Positions 1 to 7,920 are shown, numbered from the stretch's first letter. The stretch is 12,049 bases of DNA from Tieghemiomyces parasiticus (GCA_027575765.1 JANBPT010001230.1:1-12049); one strand, 5' to 3'. Numbers and translations: made by a program. Notes: generated by a model from the sequence alone, not told the origin.

Positions 1-399
1 ACCACCAGAAGCTGGAACGGTGCTTTCTGTGCACGATACCCTCCTTCCCTTGATAAAGTGGTACTGCCGACACATTGAAAAGTTAGTCTGAGGTGTAAGC
101 AGAATCTCCTGCACTCCACAATGTTCTATGCTGTACTACCTTGTAGATGAAGTTCATCGTCCAAGTGCGCAGTCTTAATACATCTGCAAAGCCAAACATT
201 CGTCTGCGCTTGACATGTCAAGGACAGTCCCTGGGCTCCCCATGCAATATATCAGAACCTAGACAACGCCGTTCTTCTATCTGAGCTCTAACTCGTTAGT
301 CGCTCAAGGGCTGTTGTAGGGCATACTTACCAATTAATCATTTCCGTACCGTCCGTCCACAAGTCTCGGACTGCCCTGAGCAGGGCGTAAGTGAACGGA
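1..399. other. Upstream non-coding stretch
   Basis: I see no supportable gene here. The short minus-strand frames lack gene-like composition, start context or splice sites. The right end runs into the CCAAT/TATA promoter of the first gene. A transcript or exon entering from the left of the window cannot be excluded. Confidence 0.5.
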
Positions 400-471
400 C
401 CAATGGCCTAATACGTTGGTAAAGGCGGCATCGAAGCCGCAACCAGACTAGTTTACTTTGCACTATAAAAG
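400..471 (+). promoter_or_regulatory. CCAAT + TATA core promoter of the Kex2-repeat gene
   Basis: CCAAT lies at 400-404 and a canonical TATAAAAG at 464-471. The start codon follows 124 bases after the TATA box, behind a C/A- and C-rich leader (about 500-594) with a CA-repeat at 536-546. This is the textbook spacing of a strongly expressed fungal gene. A small GC hairpin (GCGGC/GCCGC) sits at about 426-441 between the two boxes. The transcription start, around 495, is inferred from TATA spacing. Confidence 0.75.
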
Positions 472-594
472 CCTTGGTACCCGCCCCAACTCTTGCCCAC
501 CACAGCTCTACATCCATCCGCAACAACTCCGCCTCACACACACACACATCTACCCGCCTCCCCCTCCACCGCCCCACCCTCACCTCTTTTCAAC

Positions 595-993
595 ATGCAG
601 TTCAAGGTCATCCTCACCACCCTCGCCCTGGCCACTTTCAGCTTGGCCGTCCATGCCCAGGGCGGCTACGACTTTGTTGGTTACGGACCCAACGACGAGG
701 CCCTGGAGCGCCGCGAGTTTTTCGAGTACGGCCCCCACAAAGAGGCCCTGGAACGCCGCGAGCTGTACGGCTACGGCTATGAGCCCGAGTACCAGTACGT
801 GATGCGCCGCAGCTTTGACGGGGGTGTCGGTGCCGGCGCTGGCTATGGTGGCCCGGGGTTTGGCGCACTCCCCAGCATCTTTTCCGCCAGCAAGAAGGTT
901 GACGCGCACAAGTTCAACAAGCAGGCCCTGAAGTTCAAGAACCTCAAGGACAAGAACCTGGCCGCCAAGCAGAAGCTCGCCGTCCAGGCCTAG
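595..993 (+). CDS. Secreted Kex2-type repeat precursor, 132 aa
   Basis: This gene encodes a small secretory precursor. Residues 1-21 form a clear signal peptide (basic K4, hydrophobic core, predicted cleavage after VHA-21). Three Tyr/Gly-rich segments follow, each ending in Arg-Arg: R39-R40, R54-R55 and R71-R72. The first two share the string EALERRE and a YGP motif, and the third has YGYGYEPEYQY before its RR. A Gly/Ala-rich stretch (76-92) and a Lys-rich, cysteine-free tail (97-132) complete it. Kex2-like proteases cleave after such dibasic pairs in the Golgi, so short Tyr-rich peptides of about 15-17 residues would be released; processing is inferred, not shown. The start is the first ATG after the leader (context CAAC-ATG). 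Codons are strongly C/G-ending, suggesting high expression. No UstYa/DUF3328-type enzyme lies in the window, so a cyclic RiPP is not indicated. A structural wall protein is an alternative. Confidence 0.75.
   Translation: MQFKVILTTLALATFSLAVHAQGGYDFVGYGPNDEALERREFFEYGPHKEALERRELYGYGYEPEYQYVMRRSFDGGVGAGAGYGGPGFGALPSIFSASKKVDAHKFNKQALKFKNLKDKNLAAKQKLAVQA
682..771 (+). repeat. Two 45-bp in-frame tandem units inside the Kex2-repeat gene
   Basis: Units 682-726 and 727-771 both run Tyr-Gly-Pro-x-x-Glu-Ala-Leu-Glu-Arg-Arg-Glu. Their core 697-717 and 742-762 is 21 bases long with a single mismatch. The near-identity at DNA level, including synonymous positions, suggests recent duplication or gene conversion within the precursor. 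A third, diverged unit (Tyr-rich, ending RR) follows at about 763-810. Confidence 0.8.
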
Positions 994-1186
994 ACGGTAC
1001 ATCACCATGGCCCACCTCGCGTCGTCCACTGCTGGGGCCTTAGCGCACACGAAAACGGCGCAGGTCTCCACCACTGGACCACGGGGGGACGCCCAAACCC
1101 TGCCCGTCCTATCTAACTGATCCCTCCTATTTGCCCATACCCTGGGGGTCGGCCTGGTGTCACTCACCATGACTCCTCTCCATTGC

Positions 1187-1192
1187 AATAAA
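1187..1192 (+). terminator. Polyadenylation signal AATAAA of the Kex2-repeat gene
   Basis: AATAAA lies 194 bases after the stop codon, followed by a T/G-containing stretch (GTCTGTTAGTTATC). It is the only match between the stop codon and the next feature on this strand. Confidence 0.6.
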
Positions 1193-1199
1193 ACCGTCT

Positions 1200-1740
1200 G
1201 TTAGTTATCATGTTCCATACCGGGGTCACAAAACGCTTCCCCACAATGCTACTGTCCCACGCACCCGCGTTGACCTTAGGTCTGTGTTAATCAATGTGGA
1301 AGGAAGCCTAGCAGTGCCAAAGTGGTTATTAATGTGGGGAAGTATGGCGGAACAGTTCAATACCGTGTTGGACGCCACTAGGACCTGGTTACCTCTTTGT
1401 AGTCACCCTGCTTGAAGGGACAACGACCGACGGTCCGTGTAAGACTCACTCCCTTATACATCCATGGGCATGCCGCCACAAAACAGCTCGTCCATTGGGG
1501 CAAGCGGCCCTAGACACACTGTAGACGATCAACCCCACCCCTCTCCACTCCAATTCTACCACACTTGACACTTGCAGAACCCCACCACCTTTGCCGTTGA
1601 GCTAGTACCTGACCTTGTCATTGCAATGGCATGGCGGATGACGGCACTCCGACTCCATTGCCATCAACCAGTCAACCTACCCAGGGGCGGTATGGCCTTC
1701 ACAGGGTCTTGCAATGACCGCCGTTAGACGACCATCATTA
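1200..1740. other. Intergenic, no gene seen
   Basis: No ORF with coding character, repeat or RNA gene was seen on either strand. Composition is ordinary and CpG is not depleted. Confidence 0.5.
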
Positions 1741-1743
1741 CTC

Positions 1744-1750
1744 ATATAAG
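1744..1750 (+). promoter_or_regulatory. Possible TATA box (ATATAAG)
   Basis: ATATAAG is followed by a C/T-rich leader-like stretch (1768-1800), as in the two real genes on this strand. The broken secreted-protein-like frame at 1931-2162 lies downstream. It may be the surviving promoter of that relic. Confidence 0.3.
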
Positions 1751-1930
1751 TACCGGCCACTAAACATTGATGTCTCTCCCACTTTCTATATTCTACCACT
1801 GGTAACCTTTGTCCACCCCCTGTTGGTACTGCATCGGAACCAACTGCCTTTGCTCATCACCGTCTGGCGACTTTATCTTGTTACAGTATCTAGTCCATTA
1901 TCTCCAGCACCTAGCCACCTTTCACGGACC

Positions 1931-2162
1931 ATGTATTCTATTTGTCTTGGCACTGGTCGTGCTCGGAATTACTAGCACCACACCTCAGCATAGCCCAGCC
2001 AACAATATCAAAGTGGCCCTGTCACTTCCTGACATGCCAGCTACGGAACATTACTCCGTCTCCCCCTTGGAGGTGGCCACCTTGGTACTGACCAACTCGG
2101 GTCAACACATTCATCCTGAGAGCCACATGGCTCTCAAACGGGCCAGTCAAATGACGCCCTGA
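1931..2162 (+). pseudogene. Possible relic of a small secreted protein
   Basis: A frame open until the TGA at 2160-2162 starts, around 1934, with a run that looks like a signal-peptide core (ILFVLALVVLGITS). About 60 further residues with no recognised domain follow. The nearby ATG at 1931 is in a different frame, and no in-frame ATG exists upstream of the hydrophobic stretch. A TATA-like box lies about 185 bases upstream of that ATG. This fits a secreted-protein gene frameshifted just after its start. Chance is a real alternative, since C/T-rich DNA readily encodes hydrophobic residues. No homology is recognised. Confidence 0.25.
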
Positions 2163-2820
2163 ACCTGAGCCGTCCCCAGTCGCCTCTACAAGCGTAGTGC
2201 AAGTTTTACTGGTTTTCTATTCAGTAGTAACTAGCTTCAGATACAAGCACGGATATCTAGAACCTTGCACAGGATAATCAGCGGGCTAAGCAAACCATGA
2301 CTTTATTCTGACTCTAACCAGGCAAGACATACTATGAATCCTCCACCGTTCAACACACACGCACACCACTTCCTTTTCATGCTACAAGCATTTACCTTAG
2401 GCCACACTGACGCCGTTGTAGTGACCGATGTGACCAGTAGGGTATCCCAAAAATCATTACAAGTGAGTTCTAGCAATGGCCGACATGGAGCCAAAAGCAT
2501 TAGTTAACAGGTTGAATTACCACGGCCAAATGAGGATGCGGGCCCTTAAACCCCAGATAATGACTACTACCCCACTGTGGTGTGTGGTATAAAGTAATGG
2601 GCCGAAAGTCCCGCCAACACCTAACGTGCCCTTGATACCTTAATCATCCATATCCTGTTGACACTGGGCTGTCATTTACATACACAGCCGACACACGCCA
2701 CGCATACAAAAGTCCGACTCTCAAGAGATGCTTCTTTGACCGACGAGCGCGCAATCAAAATTTTATTACTACAAAGATTTTGCCTATCAAAGATTACATG
2801 TCGCCTGGGGTATCATTCCC
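2163..2820. other. Intergenic, no gene seen
   Basis: No supportable coding region. A TATAAAG at 2588-2594 is the only promoter-like string; the next ATG frames after it are closed within a few codons. The 65-aa frames on both strands start at non-ATG codons and show no domain-like features. Confidence 0.45.
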
Positions 2821-2821
2821 C

Positions 2822-2829
2822 TATAAAAG
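2822..2829 (+). promoter_or_regulatory. TATA box TATAAAAG
   Basis: This string is identical to the TATA box of the Kex2-repeat gene, and it lies 54 bases before the ATG at 2876. A long C/T-rich stretch follows to about 3180. Confidence 0.4.
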
Positions 2830-2875
2830 GCGAGTTACTAAGCAAGTCAAAATAAAGATATGTCCCGATTTTTAC

Positions 2876-3319
2876 ATGTTCACCGGAACACATTTGAAAG
2901 TTAATTCTTCACCGTCACCAGCCTTATATCGAAGCATCGCCCGTGCGTGTTGCCGATCTTATTTTATTCTCTCCCTGCAAAGCGTTGCCCGTGTGCACCT
3001 TCTAAACCCGTCACCGTTCTTTACACTCCCACAGAGCCCGCATACGTTCATTCACTATCGTAATCCAATTCATTTTCTCTTTACGAAATACCCCAGAAAA
3101 ACTCATAAAGATTCCTGCTCTCATCCTATTCTTTTCGTTTTGACTCACCTAGCCGTTCACTTTTGTGCCCCAACAACTACTATGCCTTATTCACCTAGCA
3201 ACACGCTCACTCGTCGTGAGAGCACCGACCCCTCACTAACCCAAACACCACAGGTGCACCTACCCTTTTCCAAGTTCCTTGGGGCTACATTTGTGCAAGA
3301 TTTTCCACTTCTAGTGTAG
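2876..3319 (+). CDS. Hypothetical 147-aa ORF, weak support
   Basis: An ATG-initiated frame begins 54 bases after a canonical TATA box and runs to a TAG. The product is rich in Ser, Pro, Thr, His and Phe. It shows no signal peptide or known motif, and much of it simply reflects C/T-rich DNA. A second in-frame ATG at 3181 follows a leader-like stretch and would give a 46-aa product. A donor-like GTGAGA (about 3216) and CTAAC plus CACAG (to about 3253) could mark a very short intron. I do not recognise it. It may be a real small gene, a long leader or non-coding. Confidence 0.22.
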   Translation: MFTGTHLKVNSSPSPALYRSIARACCRSYFILSLQSVARVHLLNPSPFFTLPQSPHTFIHYRNPIHFLFTKYPRKTHKDSCSHPILFVLTHLAVHFCAPTTTMPYSPSNTLTRRESTDPSLTQTPQVHLPFSKFLGATFVQDFPLLV

Positions 3320-3398
3320 CTCTACGTCCTAGGGGTCAAGTAGGGTTGGTGATGGCCAAAGACGCCACAGCTGTGATACAGAACTTGACAGTAGTCTA

Positions 3399-3515
3399 CA
3401 CTTACAAGGGAACAGTCAAAAAGTGCAACGCCTACTTTGAACCGCAACCTATACCATTTGATAGCCCTATCGTTACTGACAAACGAAGTGTGCGTCGTTT
3501 GGGTGTGTGGGCCTT
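3399..3515 (+). repeat. Left terminal inverted repeat
   Basis: The outer end CACTTACAAGGG starts right after CTA. Identity with the right end stops abruptly after GGGCCTT at 3515. Weaker similarity (GYTATGTT, TTTYAGGGC) may continue inward to about 3560. Confidence 0.75.
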
Positions 3516-3517
3516 GG

Positions 3518-3525
3518 TATAAAAG
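3518..3525 (+). promoter_or_regulatory. TATA box just inside the left terminal repeat
   Basis: TATAAAAG begins three bases inside the inner edge of the left repeat and points into the element. This would be a suitable position for a lost transposase promoter. No convincing gene follows now. Confidence 0.3.
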
Positions 3526-3540
3526 CTATGTTTGAAATTT

Positions 3541-3559
3541 TAGGGCGTTAAGCGCCCTA
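3541..3559. repeat. Perfect 7-bp hairpin TAGGGCG-TTAAG-CGCCCTA
   Basis: The two arms are exact reverse complements around a 5-base loop, inside the transposon-like element close to its left repeat. Function unknown. Confidence 0.5.
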
Positions 3560-4350
3560 CGCAGTAAAATGTATCACTTATGAAGCACCTAAAATTTAAA
3601 AAATTGGCTGATAGTTCAGCGGTACTACCAATCTCACCAGAGCAGCGAGCGAGAGATCAATTACCAGCGTAAACGTTTTGGCAAGATAGAATTTTTTAAT
3701 TGGCCAACACTGAACGACGCTGCCAGGCATTATTATTTTTTCACGACTTTACAAAATGGAGGTGAAACCTTGGGTATATGCACTTACGGGGGGTCCCAAG
3801 TAACTGGCACCGGAAAATAGAAAATGACGGAACTCAAGCGGCCTTTTATATACCTTTAGCCTGCACCTCCAAGTCATCCCCATTTTTATACCAACCTACA
3901 AAGACCATGGTAAAGGAAAGTCATAGGGAAGTGGGAACGAGTGAATATCTATTGGGTGAACTGACCATGGCATGTGGCCCCTTTCTCATGCCATTGACCA
4001 GTGTCTAGCAAGCCCAATGACCAAAGTTCATTATAAGAGGCATGTGTAACTGATAGCCACAAAAGGGGTCTTCTGTTACCCAGTTGGCCTTCAAGGGAAT
4101 AATATCAATCGACCATGAGCCTTGTTTTTCACCATCATTTCTTTGCTACCCTTGGTGTTAATACTCCCTTTGCTTCCACCACTTTCTAATGGGTATCATA
4201 GACTGCAAAACTACCCCTCCCCCAATCCAAGGATAAAAAATAGTCAGCCTCCATTGACCAAAAACCAGAAGTTTCACGCAGTCAATGCATACAAGTCAGA
4301 CCATTTGACCTTACAGTTTCTGGTCAAGCACACAATGTGATAAGCAACAT

Positions 4351-4430
4351 GACAGGTCCAGGACTTGAACCGGCTGCAAAATGGTTGGTACCTGCTCGCG
4401 CTTCCGGTTAACCACCGTTCCACTCACAAA
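4351..4430 (-). other. tRNA-like relic / SINE-head-like sequence
   Basis: Read on the minus strand, an A-box-like TGGAACGGTGGTTAACC (4422 downward) precedes a near-consensus B box GGTTCAAGTCC (4371-4361) by about 50 bases. That spacing suits a tRNA with a long variable arm (Ser/Leu type), and the GTGGTTAA string is typical of such D-arms. The acceptor and anticodon stems do not pair well, so it is not a working tRNA gene. It may be a decayed tRNA copy or the RNA polymerase III promoter head of a SINE lying inside the DNA element. Confidence 0.4.
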
Positions 4431-4509
4431 AATTAGCGATTTTTAAAAATAACTTGGCCAATCGCCATTTAGGCCCTGAAAACACATAAACGAACATAAC
4501 TCGATAATG

Positions 4510-4626
4510 AAGGCCCACACACCCAAACGACACACACTGCGTTTGTCAGTAACGAAAGGGCTATCGAATGGTGTAGGTCACGGTTCAAAGTAGGCGTAGC
4601 ACGTTTTGACTGTTCCCTTGTGAGTG
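4510..4626 (-). repeat. Right terminal inverted repeat
   Basis: Reverse complement of the left repeat at 107 of 117 positions. The outer end (GAGTG on the plus strand) abuts the flanking CTA at 4627-4629. Confidence 0.75.
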
Positions 4627-4629
4627 CTA

Positions 4630-5230
4630 CAAAATACCAAACGATTCAAAGGGGAATGTAGGTGAAAAATGGAGGAGGTATCCCAGAATAACTGAGGGGT
4701 TCCAAAGCCATAGCCGATTTAGGTTTTATAGGTTTGGAGATGATAGCAAGGGGGGAAGGACAAGGATAGTACAGAAAAGGAGGGGTACATGAAAATGGAA
4801 TTCATGAGTAGAGGGAAAGAGGGGACCCAGGGACCCGATTGATCCGTAATTCAAGCTCCCTTGATAAAGACGTATCGTTTGACCTGGAATTCCAGGTCCC
4901 TCTATTCGTCGAGGCGCACCCTCCGTCTGCCAGTTGAGCATCATAAACAAGGCCGACAGTAGTGTAACTGTGAGCGCCCCAGTGAGCCAGGGAAGAGGGA
5001 GTGATAAATTGATAGTGCATATAGGTGGGGCCGCCCAAGGTCCAACCAAACCTTGCCTCACCACTTGTGTCACATTTTCACGCTCTTTCATCTACATTTG
5101 AACACTTCCCCTCTCCCCAACGCGTCAATGAAGGTGAACTTTTGCCGCCACCCCAGCATGGACTGGGCAGTGAGCCAAGATATTATTTCACTCATCCCAA
5201 TTGTTATGGCCTATGGCGGTACGAGCAGGT
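4630..5230. other. Intergenic, no gene seen
   Basis: A minus-strand frame of 121 codons crosses this region, but it has no promoter, signal peptide or recognisable motif and is rich in Leu/Pro from C/T-rich DNA. I see no gene. The only structured element is the palindrome at 4881-4898. Confidence 0.45.
4881..4898. repeat. 18-bp perfect palindrome GACCTGGAATTCCAGGTC
   Basis: The string equals its own reverse complement over all 18 bases and lies 508 bases upstream of the F-box-like gene. It could be a binding site for a dimeric regulator or a chance palindrome. Confidence 0.45.
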
Positions 5231-5238
5231 TATATAAG
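5231..5238 (+). promoter_or_regulatory. TATA box of the secreted F-box-like gene
   Basis: TATATAAG lies 158 bases before the start codon, followed by a C/T-rich leader (about 5260-5388). The ATG at 5242 is only four bases past the TATA box, hence most likely upstream of the transcription start, and is not used. Confidence 0.65.
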
Positions 5239-5388
5239 GGACATGCAACCGCTCATCAACAGTGCCTCGCCACCCAACTCTCTTTCCTTCACTCTTCGTT
5301 ACCTGCTGTCGTTGGATTTACTTATAGCTGTCCTATTGCCCATACTTCTAGGCTCGACCTTGCCTTCCCCCGGCCTCCGACTTTCACC

Positions 5389-7323
5389 ATGCGTATCTCT
5401 ATCTACTCGGTACTTTCACTGTCGTTGATGGCCAAAGTCATGGGTCATCCGGGTCTGAAGAGAAGTATCCCCGATGTCCGTTACAATACACAAGATGCTG
5501 TTGTACCCTTGGAGTCATTAGATAACGTCAGAGCTTTTAAGTTGCCTAAAGGTGTGATGTTTGATATTGTTGACATGCTTCCTCCTGGTGATCGCAAGCA
5601 ATTTGGTCACGTTTCTCGTCAGTTCCATGGAGTTAGCCAGGAGCACAAAAGTCATGAATTGCAAAAGGTAAGCTCATCAGGATGGTAGATCAAATTACCC
5701 CCAGCAGAGGATGCCTTACAAGATGCTTTAAGTTTCTAGGTCCTCAACCTTGCACCAGAACGATGGGAGGTAGCCATAGGCGTTCTTTTGACATCGCCAT
5801 TCTGACCTCCTTTAACTAATGGTAACGAAAACGCAGTGAGGCCCTTCGGGTTTAGTTGGGCAATTACTAACCAGATACATCACTGTTTCCTCCTTTATAT
5901 CTATCCCGTGCGACAGATCTTAAGGTCTATTTGCGATGACCTAAATAACGTTTCGCTTGTGGATGATGTTAAACATACCAGTTCCAAGCTAACGATTGCG
6001 AAAGATAAGGTTCAAACCGCAGAGTCTGAGGTCGAGGAGGCTCAAAGGGCGGTTCAGCAGGCACCTGCCGTCTTGAATGAGCTAAATGACAAATATCATA
6101 AGGCCTTACAGGACTTGACTGACGCCCAGAAAGCCATATCGACCAAGGATCGGGTAGCGTCGCAGAATAATATCAATTCCGAACTGGCTAAGCTAAGCGA
6201 ATTACACCAGAATATGTATAGTGCAAAAGAAGCTCTCGTTAACTCGGAGCGCCAGTGCAGCGAGGCACAGAATAATCTGAAGCGGCAGATCGCTGAGCTT
6301 GAGAGGGCCAAGGATGAGCATGCTAAGTGCCTGGAAATATACACGTCACTCCTTGCGGCCTTCACCCGTCACACTTCGCAACTGGCAATAATCCTCCGAC
6401 CGTTTTCTCGGGTCTGGTTGCTCAACGAAGCCCGTCTTCTTAAAAGTCCATCAGTTTTGGCCAAACTCGACCCGGACTACGAAGACAACCAGGAGGTAAA
6501 ACAATACTACATGGATACTTATAAGGATTGCCGCCATTCTAACCTCATGTACCTCCGCGATATAATCCAGCATTACCTCAAAAAATCCGGGCTAAGCATG
6601 ACCACCGCCACGTTATCCTCGGCCGAGTCCTCCGTGGGAACTAGCACTGGTTTATTGTCCCTCCTGTCAAGACAACATCCTACCCAGCGTGCCACGTTCG
6701 AGGACTTAATGAGATTATCCTATTCAAATATCTACGAGTTGATTGCCCAGTTTGACAACGATCACCTCGGGCTGTTAATTCGCATGGTAATGAAAGGTGG
6801 AAGTGCACTGCATATACTATTCAAGTATACAGATGAGGGAAATCCTTTACTGGGGGCAACTGATCTTGAGTATTTCACTGGGCCCATGACGAGCAACAGC
6901 AATGGATTTTATTGGGCACGGGATCTGACCGTGGCCCTCGTCACTTTACGCTTCCTTCATAGCCCCACTGCTATCGACCCAAAGTCAGAGCTTTTCAAAA
7001 CTTTGAGTGACCATGAGCTGGCCTTGCTAATTCTCCGGGCGCATATCTGGGCCATTGGGACGGAGTTGAATATTCCCAATGTCGATTTTCTGGTGACAGA
7101 CATGGATGAAGCACAGTACTCACAAGTTAAGAGCTGCGTAAGTGATCTAGGCTGGAAACAAGCAAAAAAAGTAGCTTACTCCCGTGCATCATCTGGTTCC
7201 GTACCATGTTTGGGTCGCTTCTACACCGCTTCGCCCATCCGTTTGGGCCGTAACAAGTCCCTCATTGCCCAGGTGGTCCGTATTGACAAGCAGAAGGATA
7301 AGGTCGAGGAAATAGCAAAGTAG
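5389..7323 (+). CDS. Secreted F-box-like / coiled-coil protein, 561 aa (two exons)
   Basis: Exons are 5389-5667 and 5917-7323, joined in phase 0. Residues 1-19 form a hydrophobic signal peptide, and a KR pair at 24-25 may be a propeptide site. Residues 51-88 resemble an F-box: LPKGVMFDIVDMLPPGD, then a spaced V-SRQFH as in the helix that binds Skp1. Residues about 112-232 are a charged, Glu/Lys/Gln-rich heptad-like coiled coil. The remaining 330 residues are mainly helical-looking and match nothing I recognise. F-box proteins normally recruit substrates to SCF ubiquitin ligases in the cytosol or nucleus, so a signal peptide is unexpected. The protein might be an effector delivered to a host cell, or the motif could have been adapted to another role. 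The start has good context (CACC-ATG) and follows the leader. Gene boundaries are well supported; function is unproven. Confidence 0.78.
5668..5916 (+). other. Intron of the secreted F-box-like gene (249 nt)
   Basis: Donor AAG|GTAAGC, a perfect TACTAAC branch site at 5865-5871, a pyrimidine-rich tract and acceptor CGACAG|ATC. Removal joins two open frames in phase 0, and the unspliced frame stops at 5688, soon after the donor. The intron divides the signal peptide plus F-box module from the coiled coil and C-terminal domain. Confidence 0.85.
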
Positions 7324-7347
7324 CCCAGCATTTGGTTGTCCAGTTGG

Positions 7348-7353
7348 AATAAA
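7348..7353 (+). terminator. Polyadenylation signal AATAAA of the F-box-like gene
   Basis: AATAAA begins 25 bases after the stop codon in an A/T-rich stretch, giving a short 3' untranslated region. Confidence 0.7.
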
Positions 7354-7359
7354 AAAATT

Positions 7360-7877
7360 ATACTTAAAATATCATTATTACTAAATATTCATGTGCGGTT
7401 GGAACGGGAGGTGCCCTTGTAACGGATGAGTAGGGGTGTACTATAGAGTAAATTGCTTATTGATTTCAAGCACGATCTTAACTCCTCGGGCTGAGGGTTG
7501 CTGGAGTTTATGTATGTGTCGTTAGGCAACCTCAGGACCATTCTTTTCCTGAGAGGGGAAGTAGGTGTGTCCGCGGGCTGGATTCGAGTTTTAGGGATCG
7601 CCGATGTCTTCCTGACTCGCCGCTGCCTACATGATCAACATGGAAGGCGGTGGTCCTTTCCCGAGGAGGCGGCCGCCACGTTCCAGTTGCACCCCGCTAC
7701 TTCCGACCCCTTTAGGGCGACGGACTGCAGAGTACCGCAGATGAGGAGGTACGTTATGCCCCTTCCGCATTAGTATGGTGGCAGCGCACAGCTACGACCG
7801 CCGTGTTCTCTCTTCATCTCATCCGGATAAGTTCCCAGCATCATTTAAAGGCCAAGCAACAGATCCTTTCATATTAG
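7360..7877. other. Intergenic, no gene seen
   Basis: A plus-strand frame (7498-7773) starts at TTG and has no recognisable motif. The stretch 7570-7810 is GC-rich with many CpGs, unlike the DNA to the right of 8.2 kb. I cannot support a gene. Confidence 0.4.
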
Positions 7878-7885
7878 TATATAAG
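7878..7885 (+). promoter_or_regulatory. TATA box without an evident gene
   Basis: TATATAAG is followed by a pyrimidine-rich leader-like stretch (7887-7918), as in the real genes here. The following ATGs open frames of fewer than 30 codons. It could be an orphan promoter of a lost gene or of a non-coding transcript. Confidence 0.3.
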
Positions 7886-7920
7886 CACTTCCTACCCTTC
7901 TTCACTTTATCGTTTTCACA

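Larger units (their letters stand above)
3399..4626. mobile_element. CACTA-like non-autonomous DNA transposon, 1,228 bp
   Basis: Two inverted 117-bp ends (3399-3515 and 4510-4626) match at 107 of 117 positions by hand alignment without gaps. The ends read CACTTACAAGGG and, on the other strand, CACTCACAAGGG, close to the CACTACAAG termini typical of CACTA/En-Spm elements. The trinucleotide CTA directly flanks both ends (3396-3398 and 4627-4629), as expected for the 3-bp target duplication of that superfamily. No transposase-like coding region exists inside; the longest ATG frame (3778-4008, 76 aa) has no recognised domain. The element is therefore non-autonomous, or its transposase has been lost. 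PIF/Harbinger also makes 3-bp duplications and is the main alternative. About 9% divergence between the ends suggests an old insertion. Confidence 0.7.

Noticed and set aside
3606..3675. tRNA-like sequence with A box TAGTTCAGCGG at 3612-3622
   Set aside because: The B box is poor (GATCAATTAC) and the D- and anticodon stems do not pair; too weak to call.
4115..4340. Hydrophobic frame FFTIISLLPLVLILP after an out-of-frame ATG
   Set aside because: No in-frame ATG, and it lies within the transposon-like element in C/T-rich DNA; too weak for a separate gene call.
4726..5091. 121-codon minus-strand frame
   Set aside because: No promoter, no signal peptide, no recognised motif; its composition follows the C/T-rich strand. 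A brief resemblance of the opposite frame to cloning-vector reading (AHPP-AS) is only a few residues and is chance.
5242..5428. Upstream ATG frame with a hydrophobic run before the F-box-like gene
   Set aside because: It begins only four bases after the TATA box, before the expected transcription start, and overlaps the real start codon.
7498..7773. 91-codon plus-strand frame
   Set aside because: Starts at TTG, no TATA-leader pair, no recognised motif; no evidence for transcription or splicing.
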